From Streptomyces tagetis (GTDB lineage: Bacteria > Actinomycetota > Actinomycetes > Streptomycetales > Streptomycetaceae): a stretch of 64,000 nt of DNA. The notes beneath the pieces are model-generated. The model had not been told where the DNA came from and searched no databases. It worked only from the letters and a program-made list of their open reading frames with translations. Both the position numbers and the translations under genes were made by a program. The stretch is from assembly GCF_018069565.1 (NCBI RefSeq), contig NZ_JAGPNL010000005.1, positions 434,001 to 498,000 of the forward strand, read 5' to 3'. This document shows positions 52,684 through 61,631 of the stretch, piece by piece (positions within the stretch are counted from its first letter, which is position 1; every line of letters starts with the position of its first letter).

Positions 52684-54201
52684 ATGCCCGAGTTCGTCGG
52701 CGCGGTGGACCAGGGAACCACCAGTACGCGCTTCATGATCTTCGATCACGCAGGCAGCGAGGTGGCCCGGCACCAGCTCGAACACGACCAGATCCTGCCG
52801 CGGTCCGGCTGGGTCGAGCACGACCCGGTGGAGATCTGGGAGCGCACCAACACGGTGATCCAGAACGCCCTGCGCAGCGGCGGGCTCACCGCCTCCGACC
52901 TCAAGGCGATCGGCATCACCAACCAGCGCGAGACGACCGTGGTCTGGGACCCGCGCACCGGGCGTCCCTACTACAACGCCATCGTCTGGCAGGACACCCG
53001 CACCGACAGCATCGCCGCCGCGCTGGAGCGCGAGGGCCACGGCGACACCATCCGCCACAAGGCGGGGCTGCCGCCGGCCACGTACTTCTCCGGCGGCAAG
53101 ATCAAGTGGTTGCTGGAGAACGTGGACGGGCTGCGCGAGGCCGCCGAGGCGGGCCACGCCCTGTTCGGCAACACCGACGCCTGGGTGCTGTGGAACCTCA
53201 CCGGCGGCCCAGGCGGCGGCGTCCACGCCACCGACGTCACCAACGCCAGCCGCACCATGCTGATGAACCTGGAGACGCTGGACTGGGACGACGAGCTGCT
53301 GGAGATCTTCCGCATCCCGCGCTCGATGCTGCCCTCGATCCACCCCTCGTCCCACCCGGACGCCTTCGGGCAGGCCCGCACCTCCCGGCCGCTCAACGCC
53401 GCCGTGCCGATCACCGGGGTCCTCGGCGACCAGCACGCGGCCACCGTCGGCCAGGTCTGCTTCTCCCCCGGCGAGGCCAAGAACACCTACGGCACCGGCA
53501 ACTTCCTGGTCCTCAACACCGGTACGGAGCTGGTGCGTTCGCAGCACGGACTGCTCACGACGCTGGCGTACCAGTTCGAGGGCAGTCCCCCCGTGTACGC
53601 GCTGGAGGGGTCGATCGCGGTCACCGGGGCTGCCGTGCAGTGGCTGCGCGACCAGCTCAAGATCATCCGTACCGCCGCCGAGAGCGAGCAGCTCGCCCGC
53701 TCGGTGGAGGACAACGGCGGCATGTACTTCGTCCCGGCCTTCTCCGGCCTCTTCGCCCCGTACTGGCGCTCCGACGCCCGCGGCGCGATGGTCGGCCTGG
53801 CCCGCTACAACACGCAGGGGCACGTGGCGCGGGCCACCCTGGAGTCCATCTGCTACCAGAGCCGGGACGTGGTCGACGCCATGGAGCAGGACTCCGGGGT
53901 GCACCTGGACGTGCTCAAGGTCGACGGCGGGGTCACCGCGAACGACCTGTGCATGCAGATCCAGGCGGACGTGCTGGGCGTCCCGGTCAGCCGGCCGGTG
54001 GTGGCCGAGACCACCGCGCTCGGCGCCGCCTACGCGGCCGGGCTCGCCACCGGCTTCTGGCGCGACACCGACGAGCTGCGCTCCCACTGGCAGGAGTCGA
54101 AGCGCTGGAGCCCGCAGTGGAGCGAGGACCAGCGCCAGAGCGGCTACGCGGGCTGGAAGCGGGCGGTCGAGCGCACCCTGGACTGGGTGCGGGTCGACTG
54201 A
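52684..54201 (+). CDS. glpK: glycerol kinase
   Basis: A 505-residue FGGY kinase of normal length. AVDQGTTSTRFMIFDHAG at the N-terminus, NQRETTVVWD, IVWQDTRTD, the KNTYGTGNF loop and KVDGGVTANDLCMQIQADVLGVPV are all typical of GlpK. It phosphorylates glycerol entering through the GlpF channel encoded 81 bp upstream. A second, shorter FGGY kinase lies 9 kb to the left, in a different catabolic operon. Confidence 0.94.
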   Translation: MPEFVGAVDQGTTSTRFMIFDHAGSEVARHQLEHDQILPRSGWVEHDPVEIWERTNTVIQNALRSGGLTASDLKAIGITNQRETTVVWDPRTGRPYYNAIVWQDTRTDSIAAALEREGHGDTIRHKAGLPPATYFSGGKIKWLLENVDGLREAAEAGHALFGNTDAWVLWNLTGGPGGGVHATDVTNASRTMLMNLETLDWDDELLEIFRIPRSMLPSIHPSSHPDAFGQARTSRPLNAAVPITGVLGDQHAATVGQVCFSPGEAKNTYGTGNFLVLNTGTELVRSQHGLLTTLAYQFEGSPPVYALEGSIAVTGAAVQWLRDQLKIIRTAAESEQLARSVEDNGGMYFVPAFSGLFAPYWRSDARGAMVGLARYNTQGHVARATLESICYQSRDVVDAMEQDSGVHLDVLKVDGGVTANDLCMQIQADVLGVPVSRPVVAETTALGAAYAAGLATGFWRDTDELRSHWQESKRWSPQWSEDQRQSGYAGWKRAVERTLDWVRVD

Positions 54202-54223
54202 CGGCCACGGGCCGGGGCCGCGC

Positions 54224-54415
54224 TCAGCGGTCCGCGATGTCCTCGCGGAGTCCGTCGGAGAACTCCCACCAGGACAGCGGGAGCCAGTCGCCGCCGACGA
54301 AGGCGTCGACGGTCGCGCCCCGGCCCCGGACGGTCACGGTCGTCCCCGGCGGGTAGGTGGTGCCGGACAGACCCGGCACGGGGACCAGCAGCGTCCCCAG
54401 TCGTTGTGCGGACAT
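54224..54415 (-). CDS. small hypothetical protein
   Basis: A 63-residue protein (MSAQRLGTLLVPVPGLSG...SWWEFSDGLREDIADR). ATG at 54415 follows GAGGGAAAG; the longer upstream frame is Arg-rich and unlikely. Sequence suggests a small beta-rich fold (VTVRGRGATVDAFVGGDWLPL) without a membrane helix. Convergent with glpK. No function known to me. Confidence 0.6.
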   Translation of the reverse strand: MSAQRLGTLLVPVPGLSGTTYPPGTTVTVRGRGATVDAFVGGDWLPLSWWEFSDGLREDIADR

Positions 54416-54586
54416 CTCTTTCCCTCGCTCACCTTTTCCTGGCGTTCCCCGGCGTTGATTTCCCGGTGTTTCTCCGGTGTACCGCCGGCGGGATTCCTCC
54501 ACGCGGGACCGATGTCTCCGGGCGGATTCCCCGGGCGGCCTTCTTCGGGCGTCTCCCCGGGGGAGGCCGCCCGTTTTCATGAGGTT

Positions 54587-54600
54587 CGTGAATTTTCACG
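54587..54600. promoter_or_regulatory. palindrome before the dehydrogenase gene
   Basis: CGTGAA-TT-TTCACG, a perfect inverted repeat about 140 bp upstream of the dehydrogenase ATG and 170 bp from the small gene. Candidate operator in the gene-free interval 54416-54739. Confidence 0.45.
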
Positions 54601-54739
54601 CCCCGTACCAGGGTATTCACCGGAGACTACCGACTTGCCCGATCCCGCGGGCCGGAGAACCATGAGAGATGGGTCACGCGGGGGACGGGCAGGGCAGGCG
54701 TGACCGACTCACGTGTGTCGTCGAACGGAAGGGCCACCC

Positions 54740-55873
<1,134 letters not shown>

Positions 55874-55980
55874 GGCGCCCGCCCTCCGAGGCGCGAGCCC
55901 CCGGCGCGCTCCTGGCGCACTCCTGGCGCGCACGCCGCCGCGCACTCCCCCGCGTGCTCTTCCGCGCTCTTCGGCGCACG

Positions 55981-56023
55981 GACGGTGCCGGTCCCGGGTC
56001 CCACCCCCGGGGCCGGCACCGTC
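55981..56023. terminator. bidirectional terminator
   Basis: GACGGTGCCGG / CCGGCACCGTC (11 bp) with an inner CCCGGG/CCCCGGGG pairing, between the convergent dehydrogenase and macro-domain genes. Confidence 0.75.
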
Positions 56024-56080
56024 CGCCGTCGCGGGTACGGCCCGCGCTCCGCGCCCCGCGGCCCGCGCCCCGCGCCCGGC

Positions 56081-57094
56081 TCAGGCGGTGCCCGCCCGGC
56101 CCACGTCGGCGGCGAGGACGCGCAGGAAGGCGGAGACCTCCGCCAGGTCGATCCGGCCCAGCTCGGCCGGGCGCAGCACCACCCGCAGCTCCCGGCAGAT
56201 CATCCGCTCCCGGGACCGGGTGATGAAGGAGAGCAGGATCAGCCGCAGCAGGCTCTCCTCGTCCAGCCCGTGCAGCCGGGACAGCCCCGAGCCGATCAGC
56301 GGCAGGGCGACGCAGTCGAGCTGGCCGTGCCGGTAGACGGCGTCCCAGACCCGGTTGAGGCTCAGCCACAGCTCCTCGGTGCTGGAGCGGGCCACGAGGT
56401 CGTTGCCGATCCGGCTGTAGGCCACCGCGAACACCAGCCGGGGCCGGCTGCCGAGCACCGCCACCGTGCCGATGGGGTAGCGGTCCCGCTTCCCGTGCGG
56501 TTTGTCCTCCCGGCTCTCCCGGGCGACCGGCCGGGCGGCGCGCAGGGCGGCGTCCAGTTCCGCGTCGAGGCGGGCCGCGTCCCCGTCGTATCGGCGGGCC
56601 AGCATCTGGCCCTGCACGCTGCCGTCGCTGATGACGAGGCCGCCGCGCACATCGGTGTCGAAGGTGTCGCTGAAGCCGACGACCAGGTGGGCGGGCTCGT
56701 CGAAGAGGTCGCCCGGCCCCACCGTCACCGCCATGTTGGGCCGCCGGAACTCCTGCCGCACCGCCACCACCGGCCGGCTGCGCACCAGCCCCCAGGCCAG
56801 GCAGAGCAGGACGGACGCCGCCGTCAGCGGGGCCGCGGCCGGCAGCGCCTCGGGGAAGAGCTGTCCGACGAACTGGATCACGGCGGAGATGCCGCCGAAG
56901 GCGGCCATCACACTGCCGACGAAGACCCGCCGGGCCCGCGCCCCGCCGAGCGGGCCCCGCCACCTCGCCCCCGGGCCGCCCCCGCGGCGCCGCGCCGGGG
57001 GCCGGGGCGCCGTGCCGGGGCCGGCCGCACCGCGTCGGGTCCACCACCGCGGAAGGATCGCCGGACCGGTCCCGCGCGAACCGAGCGAAACCAC
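56081..57094 (-). CDS. membrane-anchored macro-domain protein (ThsA-macro type)
   Basis: A 337-residue protein. A short basic Gly/Arg/Pro head is followed by two transmembrane helices (FVGSVMAAFGGISAVIQFVGQLF and LTAASVLLCLAWGLV) and, from about residue 130, a macro-type domain resembling DUF6430/ThsA_Macro: GDLFDEPAHLVVGFSDTFDT, VFAVAYSRIGNDLVARS and CVALPLIGSGLSRL. GTG at 57094 lies 2 nt after GGGGGAG, so the start is uncertain. Divergent from a gene encoding the same domain. ADP-ribose-type ligand by family. Confidence 0.78.
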   Translation of the reverse strand: MVSLGSRGTGPAILPRWWTRRGAAGPGTAPRPPARRRGGGPGARWRGPLGGARARRVFVGSVMAAFGGISAVIQFVGQLFPEALPAAAPLTAASVLLCLAWGLVRSRPVVAVRQEFRRPNMAVTVGPGDLFDEPAHLVVGFSDTFDTDVRGGLVISDGSVQGQMLARRYDGDAARLDAELDAALRAARPVARESREDKPHGKRDRYPIGTVAVLGSRPRLVFAVAYSRIGNDLVARSSTEELWLSLNRVWDAVYRHGQLDCVALPLIGSGLSRLHGLDEESLLRLILLSFITRSRERMICRELRVVLRPAELGRIDLAEVSAFLRVLAADVGRAGTA

Positions 57095-57177
57095 AACTCC
57101 CCCTAAACCACAGTTGGTACGCTGCGAAATCCCCGCCTTCGACCACTCGGCGGGGGAGGGCGGAACGAGTGGAGACC

Positions 57178-58557
57178 ATGTGCATGGCCCGTATCCGCGT
57201 GAGCGTTCTGGGACCGGCCACACTGGAAGTCGACGGCGTACCTGTCCGGTTGACCCCCCTGACGAAACGGCTGCTGGTCCGTCTGGTGGCCGCCGAGGGC
57301 GAGCCGGTGCCGGTGCGGGTGCTGCGCCGGGACGTCTGGGCGGTCGACGACGAGCGCCACAGCCAGGCCCACCGGCGGCGCAACGAGGTGCAGAAGCGCG
57401 TCCTCGAACTGCGCCGCGCACTCGACCCCGGCCAGAGCGGCACCGGCGCCCGGGTGCTGCGCACCGAGCAGTTGATGGCGGCCCCGGTGCCGGAGACCGC
57501 GTACCGACTGGTGCTGGGACCGGGCGAGCTGGACTGCGCGGACTTCACCGCGCTGGTCGACTCGGCGCTGCTGGCGGCGCCCGCCTCCGCCGCCGACCGG
57601 CTGGCCGCCGCGCTCGCCCTGGTCCGCGGGCGCCCCCTGACCGAGGCGAGCGACGACGCCTTCGCGCTGCCGCTGATCCGCCGGCTGACCGCCCTCCAGG
57701 AGACCGCCCGGCGCCAACTCATCCGCAGCCGCGTCGAGTTGGGCAGGCACGACCTGGCGCTGCCGGTGGCCGAGCGGCTGGTGCGGGAGCGGCCGGACGA
57801 CCCCGAGGCGGCGGCGCTGCTCGACTCCCTGCGGGAGCGGCTGCGGGAGCGGCACGGACGGGAGCTGCTGCGGCAGCCGGTCGGCGTGCCCGGCCCGGAC
57901 CTGGTGGTGGTGCGGGGCGACCTCTTCGACCAGCACGACGCCAATCTGGTGGTCGGCTTCACCGACACCTTCGACACGGCGACCGAACGGGACCTGGTGA
58001 TCAGCCGGGAGAGCGTGCAGGGCCAGTTGGTGGAGAGGCTGTTCGGCGGGGACCGCCGTTCGCTCGACGACCGGCTCCAGGCCGGGCTCAAGTCGGTACG
58101 GCCGCTGCGCACCGAACGCCCGCAGGACAAACCCCGGGGCCGGCGCGTGCGGTATCCGCTCGGCACCACCGTGCCGCTGCCGGTGGACGGCCGCCGGGTC
58201 TTCGCCGTCGCCTACTCCCGGCTCGGCAACGACCTCGTCGCCCGCTCGGCCCCGGACGAGCTGCGCGCCAGCCTGGACGCGCTGTGGCCGGCCGTCGCCC
58301 GGTACGGGCTGTTCAAGCCGGTCGCGCTCCCGCTGATCGGCTCCGGGCTGGCCCGGGTCGTGGAGCTGGACCGTACCCAGTTGCTGCTGATGATCGCGGA
58401 GAGCTTCGCCGCGCACTGCCGCCACGAGCCGGCGACCGCGCCGGAGCTGCGCGTGGTGATACGCCCGGCCGACCTGGAACGGACGGACCTGTCGGCCGTC
58501 GGCGCGTTCCTGCGCACCGCGCGGCACGTCGGCGGGGCGGCGGACGGTCGCTGGTGA
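57178..58557 (+). CDS. SARP-type regulator fused to a macro domain
   Basis: A 459-residue fusion. Residues 3-90 are an OmpR-like winged helix (RIRVSVLGPATLEVDGVPVRL), 115-230 a bacterial transcriptional activation domain (FTALVDSALLAAP...ARRQLIRSRVELGRHDLALPVAERLVRERPDD), and 240-455 a macro-type domain homologous to the divergent neighbour (GDLFDQHDANLVVGFTDTFDT, FAVAYSRLGNDLVARS, VALPLIGSGL). SARP proteins normally end in ATPase or TPR parts; a macro sensor is unusual. ATG at 57178 after GGAG; ATG at 57184 or GTG at 57169 are alternatives. Confidence 0.8.
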   Translation: MCMARIRVSVLGPATLEVDGVPVRLTPLTKRLLVRLVAAEGEPVPVRVLRRDVWAVDDERHSQAHRRRNEVQKRVLELRRALDPGQSGTGARVLRTEQLMAAPVPETAYRLVLGPGELDCADFTALVDSALLAAPASAADRLAAALALVRGRPLTEASDDAFALPLIRRLTALQETARRQLIRSRVELGRHDLALPVAERLVRERPDDPEAAALLDSLRERLRERHGRELLRQPVGVPGPDLVVVRGDLFDQHDANLVVGFTDTFDTATERDLVISRESVQGQLVERLFGGDRRSLDDRLQAGLKSVRPLRTERPQDKPRGRRVRYPLGTTVPLPVDGRRVFAVAYSRLGNDLVARSAPDELRASLDALWPAVARYGLFKPVALPLIGSGLARVVELDRTQLLLMIAESFAAHCRHEPATAPELRVVIRPADLERTDLSAVGAFLRTARHVGGAADGRW

Positions 58558-58703
58558 GGTCATTCCCCCAGGAGACCGGCCGGGCCGCTTCCGCCACCAG
58601 CGGCGGACCGCTTCCGATCCGCTTCCGGCCGGGTCCGTCCCGAGGGACCGCGGGCGGCGTCCGGGCGGCTCCAACCCCCACCCGGCCGGCGGACCGCCCG
58701 GGG

Positions 58704-59306
58704 TCAGCCGGTGCGCCGCAGCGCGGCGAGCTGGTCCGCGAAGGGCACGACCGCGAGGTCGTCGGCGGGGGCGGGCCGGCCGGCCGCCCGTCCCCGCGTC
58801 AGCGCCGCCAGCTCCCCCGCCGCCCGTCCGATCCGCGCGTCCAGCCCCTCGGCGCCCCAGTCCTCCGAGGCCGCGTAGACGCCGGTGGGGACGACGACGG
58901 CCTTGAGGTAGGCGAAGAGCGGGCGCAGGGCGTGGTCCAGGACCAGCGAGTGCCGCGCCGTGCCGCCGGTGGCGGCGACGAGCACCGGCGTACCGGCCAG
59001 CGCGTCGGGGTCGCTGCCGCCGAGGGCGTCGAAGAAGGACTTGAACAGCCCGCTGTACGAGGCCGAGAAGACCGGCGTGACCACGATCAGCCCGTCGGCG
59101 GCCCGTACGGCGTCGAAGGCGGCGGAGAGCGCGGTGCCGGGGAAACCGCTGGTGAAGTGGTGGGCGATCTCCACGGCGAGGTCGCGCAACTCCACGACCT
59201 CGACATCGGCCGGGGCGGCCTCGGCGGTGGCGGCGGCCAGGCGGTCGCCGAGCAGCCGGGTGGAGGACGGGACGCTCAGTCCCGCCGAGACGACGACGAG
59301 CTTCAT
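58704..59306 (-). CDS. NADPH-dependent FMN reductase (CE1759-like)
   Basis: A 200-residue flavodoxin-like reductase. The FMN phosphate loop SAGLSVPSSTRLLGDRL starts at residue 8 and TPVFSASYSGLFKSFFDAL is the ring-binding segment. It would supply reduced FMN to the monooxygenase encoded just upstream, whose stop overlaps its ATG by 4 nt. The pair is widespread in actinobacteria as CE1758/CE1759-type genes. Confidence 0.88.
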   Translation of the reverse strand: MKLVVVSAGLSVPSSTRLLGDRLAAATAEAAPADVEVVELRDLAVEIAHHFTSGFPGTALSAAFDAVRAADGLIVVTPVFSASYSGLFKSFFDALGGSDPDALAGTPVLVAATGGTARHSLVLDHALRPLFAYLKAVVVPTGVYAASEDWGAEGLDARIGRAAGELAALTRGRAAGRPAPADDLAVVPFADQLAALRRTG

Positions 59307-60400
59307 CGGGCGGTGACCTCCGTGTTCCGGCGGGCCGAGGCCGACAGGGACGCGTGGGTGGGGGCGTCCGGCACCTCGGCCGGGCGGTTCTTGGCGAACT
59401 CCTCGCGGAGAACCGGGACGACCTCCTCGCCGAGCAGGTCGAGCTGTTCCAGGACGGTCTTCAGCGGGAGACCGGCGTGGTCCATCAGGAAGAGCTGGCG
59501 CTGGTAGTCGCCGGCGTAGTCGCGGAAGGCGAGGGTCTTCTCGATCACCTGCTGGGGCGAGCCCACGGTGAGCGGGGTCTGCGCGGTGAACTCCTCCAGC
59601 GAGGGGCCGTGCCCGTAGACCGGCGCCACGTCGAAGTAGGGGCGGAACTCGCGCACCGCGTCCTGGGAGTTCCTCCGCATGAACACCTGGCCGCCGAGGC
59701 CGACGATCGCCTGCTCGGGGGTGCCGTGCCCGTAGTGGGCGTAGCGCGAGCGGTACAGCTCGATCATGCGCTTGGTGTGGTCGGCGGGCCAGAAGATGTT
59801 GTTGTGGAAGAAGCCGTCACCGTAGTACGCGGCCTGCTCGGCGATCTCCGGGGAGCGGATCGAGCCGTGCCAGACGAAGGGGGCGACGCCGTCCAGCGGA
59901 CGGGGGGTCGAGGTGAAGCCCTGGAGCGGGGTGCGGAACTTGCCCTCCCAGTTCACCACGTCCTCGCGCCACAGCCGGTGCAGCAGGGCGTAGTTCTCGA
60001 TGGCGAGGTTGATGCCCTGGCGGATGTCCTGGCCGAACCAGGGGTATACCGGGCCGGTGTTGCCGCGCCCCATCATGAGGTCCATCCGGCCGTCGGCCAG
60101 GTGCTGGAGCATCGCGAAGTCCTCGGCGATCTTGACCGGGTCGTTCGTGGTGATCAGCGTGGTGGAGGTGGAGAGGATCAGCCGCTCGGTGCGGGCGGCG
60201 ATGTAGCCGAGCATGGTCGTCGGGGACGAGGGCACGAACGGCGGGTTGTGGTGCTCACCGGTGGCGAAGACGTCGAGCCCGACCTCCTCGGCCTTCAGCG
60301 CGATGGCGACCATGGCCTTGATCCGCTCGCGCTCGGTCGGGGTACGGCCCGTGGTGGGGTCCGGCGTGACGTCGCCGACGCTGAAGATCCCGAACTGCAT
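59303..60400 (-). CDS. LLM-class FMN-dependent monooxygenase (CE1758-like)
   Basis: A 365-residue luciferase-like TIM-barrel monooxygenase. MQFGIFSVGDVTPDPTTGRTPTERERI at the N-terminus and RTERLILSTSTTLITTNDPVKIAEDFAMLQHLADGRMDLMMGRGN are typical. It uses FMNH2 from the coupled reductase. Related pairs often sit beside a MarR regulator; none is present here. Substrate unknown. Confidence 0.9.
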   Translation of the reverse strand: MQFGIFSVGDVTPDPTTGRTPTERERIKAMVAIALKAEEVGLDVFATGEHHNPPFVPSSPTTMLGYIAARTERLILSTSTTLITTNDPVKIAEDFAMLQHLADGRMDLMMGRGNTGPVYPWFGQDIRQGINLAIENYALLHRLWREDVVNWEGKFRTPLQGFTSTPRPLDGVAPFVWHGSIRSPEIAEQAAYYGDGFFHNNIFWPADHTKRMIELYRSRYAHYGHGTPEQAIVGLGGQVFMRRNSQDAVREFRPYFDVAPVYGHGPSLEEFTAQTPLTVGSPQQVIEKTLAFRDYAGDYQRQLFLMDHAGLPLKTVLEQLDLLGEEVVPVLREEFAKNRPAEVPDAPTHASLSASARRNTEVTAR

Positions 60401-60419
60401 GGTCGCTCACTCCCAAGTT

Positions 60420-60437
60420 GTTGACGCTTCAACTATA
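60420..60437 (-). promoter_or_regulatory. inverted repeat and -10 element of the monooxygenase operon
   Basis: GTTGA-CGCT-TCAAC (60420-60433) overlaps a leftward TATAGT (60437-60432), 20-37 bp upstream of the ATG. Candidate operator for an unlinked regulator. Confidence 0.5.
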
Positions 60438-60574
60438 CCCTCGCAACCGCGCGCCTCCCCGATCTATTCCGGGGGTGCGGGAAGCGCACGGGGCGTGGCC
60501 CGGGGAGCGCGGGGCGCGGCCGGGTCGCTGACTTACGCTGGACGGCGACCGGACGTCCGACCCTGGAGCAGCCC

Positions 60575-61351
60575 ATGGCCCCCGCAGCACCGCCCGCCGC
60601 CTCCCGCATCGCCGTCGTCACCGGGGCGAGCAGCGGCATCGGCGCCGCGACGGCCCGCCGGCTCGCCGCCGCCGGATACCGCGTCGTGCTGACCGCCCGC
60701 CGCAAGGACCGGATCGAGGCGCTCGCCGAGGAGATCACGGCGGCCGGCCACTCGGCGACGGCGTACCCGCTGGACGTCACCGACCGGGCCGCGGTCGACG
60801 AGTTCGCCACGGCCTTCAGGACCGTCGGCGTCCTGGTGAACAACGCGGGCGGCGCGCTGGGCGCCGACCCGGTGGCCGTGGGCGACCCGGACGACTGGCG
60901 CCGCATGTTCGAGACGAACGTCATCGGCACCCTCCACCTCACCCAGGCGCTCCTTCCCAGGCTGGAGGCGAGCGGCGACGGCACGGTGGTCGTGGTCACC
61001 TCGACCGCCGGCCACGCCACCTACGAGGGCGGCGCGGGGTACGTCGCCGCCAAGCACGCCGAGCACGTCCTCGCCGAGACGCTCCGGCTGGAGATCGTCG
61101 GCCGCCCGGTCCGGGTGATCGAGATCGCCCCCGGCCTGGTGAAGACCGACGAGTTCGCCCTCACCCGCTTCCGCGGCGACGCCGAGAAGGCCGCCCGGGT
61201 CTACGAGGGCGTGGCCGAGCCGCTGTCCGCGGACGACGTCGCCGACACCGTCGCCTGGGCGGTCACCCGGCCCCCGCACGTCAACATCGACCTGCTGGTC
61301 GTCCGCCCCCGGGCGCAGGCGTCCAACACCAAACTGCACCGGGAGGCGTGA
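60575..61351 (+). CDS. short-chain dehydrogenase/reductase
   Basis: A 258-residue classical SDR. Cofactor motif TGASSGIGAATARRLA at the N-terminus, NNAGG, the catalytic Ser in VTSTAG and Tyr-x-x-x-Lys in GYVAAKHAEH. The end (ADTVAWAVTRPPHVNIDLLVVRP) is that of the YdfG-like serine/3-hydroxy acid dehydrogenase group. The next small gene starts in its stop codon (TGATG). Confidence 0.9.
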   Translation: MAPAAPPAASRIAVVTGASSGIGAATARRLAAAGYRVVLTARRKDRIEALAEEITAAGHSATAYPLDVTDRAAVDEFATAFRTVGVLVNNAGGALGADPVAVGDPDDWRRMFETNVIGTLHLTQALLPRLEASGDGTVVVVTSTAGHATYEGGAGYVAAKHAEHVLAETLRLEIVGRPVRVIEIAPGLVKTDEFALTRFRGDAEKAARVYEGVAEPLSADDVADTVAWAVTRPPHVNIDLLVVRPRAQASNTKLHREA

Positions 61352-61497
61352 TGCCCGACCAGACCGGCCGCGACGAGCGCCGCCGGACCCGCGAGAAGAA
61401 GGAACAGCGGCTGATGTGGTGGTGGCTGGGGTACTTCCTCTTCGGCATCCACTTCGTCGCCTTCGTGATGATCTACGCGGTGAAGCACGCCAAGTAG
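61351..61497 (+). CDS. 48-residue single-helix membrane protein
   Basis: ATG overlaps the SDR stop by one base and a ribosome site (GGGAGG) lies 4 nt upstream. The first 20 residues are charged (DERRRTREKKEQR) and residues 23-44 form one transmembrane helix (MWWWLGYFLFGIHFVAFVMIYA), ending in KHAK. It resembles the tiny one-helix proteins common in Streptomyces; function unknown. Codon bias matches the neighbours. Confidence 0.75.
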   Translation: MPDQTGRDERRRTREKKEQRLMWWWLGYFLFGIHFVAFVMIYAVKHAK

Positions 61498-61526
61498 GCC
61501 GGGCGAGGCACGCCGAGCGGGCCGCG

Positions 61527-61601
61527 GGTGCGGCACGCCACGCAGGCCCCTGGTGCAGCACGCCGCGCAGGCCCCCGGTGCAGCACGCCGAGCAGGCCCC
61601 G
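61527..61601. repeat. 25-bp tandem repeat
   Basis: Three head-to-tail units GGTGCRGCACGCCRCGCAGGCCCCY (differences at four positions), plus a degenerate part-unit before. Not a CRISPR: no spacers. Confidence 0.8.
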
Positions 61602-61617
61602 GCGGCACCCGCCGGGG
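61597..61617. terminator. hairpin between convergent genes
   Basis: CCCCGGCGG-CAC-CCGCCGGGG, perfect 9-bp stem, between the small membrane gene and the RtcB gene. Confidence 0.75.
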
Positions 61618-61631
61618 CCCGGCCCGCAGGC

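Noticed and set aside
50607..54356. About 1,250-codon rightward open frame spanning the TIR, glpF and glpK genes
   Set aside because: Out of frame with three clear genes, and rich in Arg/Pro repeats from GC-biased codons.
61527..61601. Possible CRISPR array
   Set aside because: The 25-bp units are directly adjacent with no spacers, and no cas genes are present.
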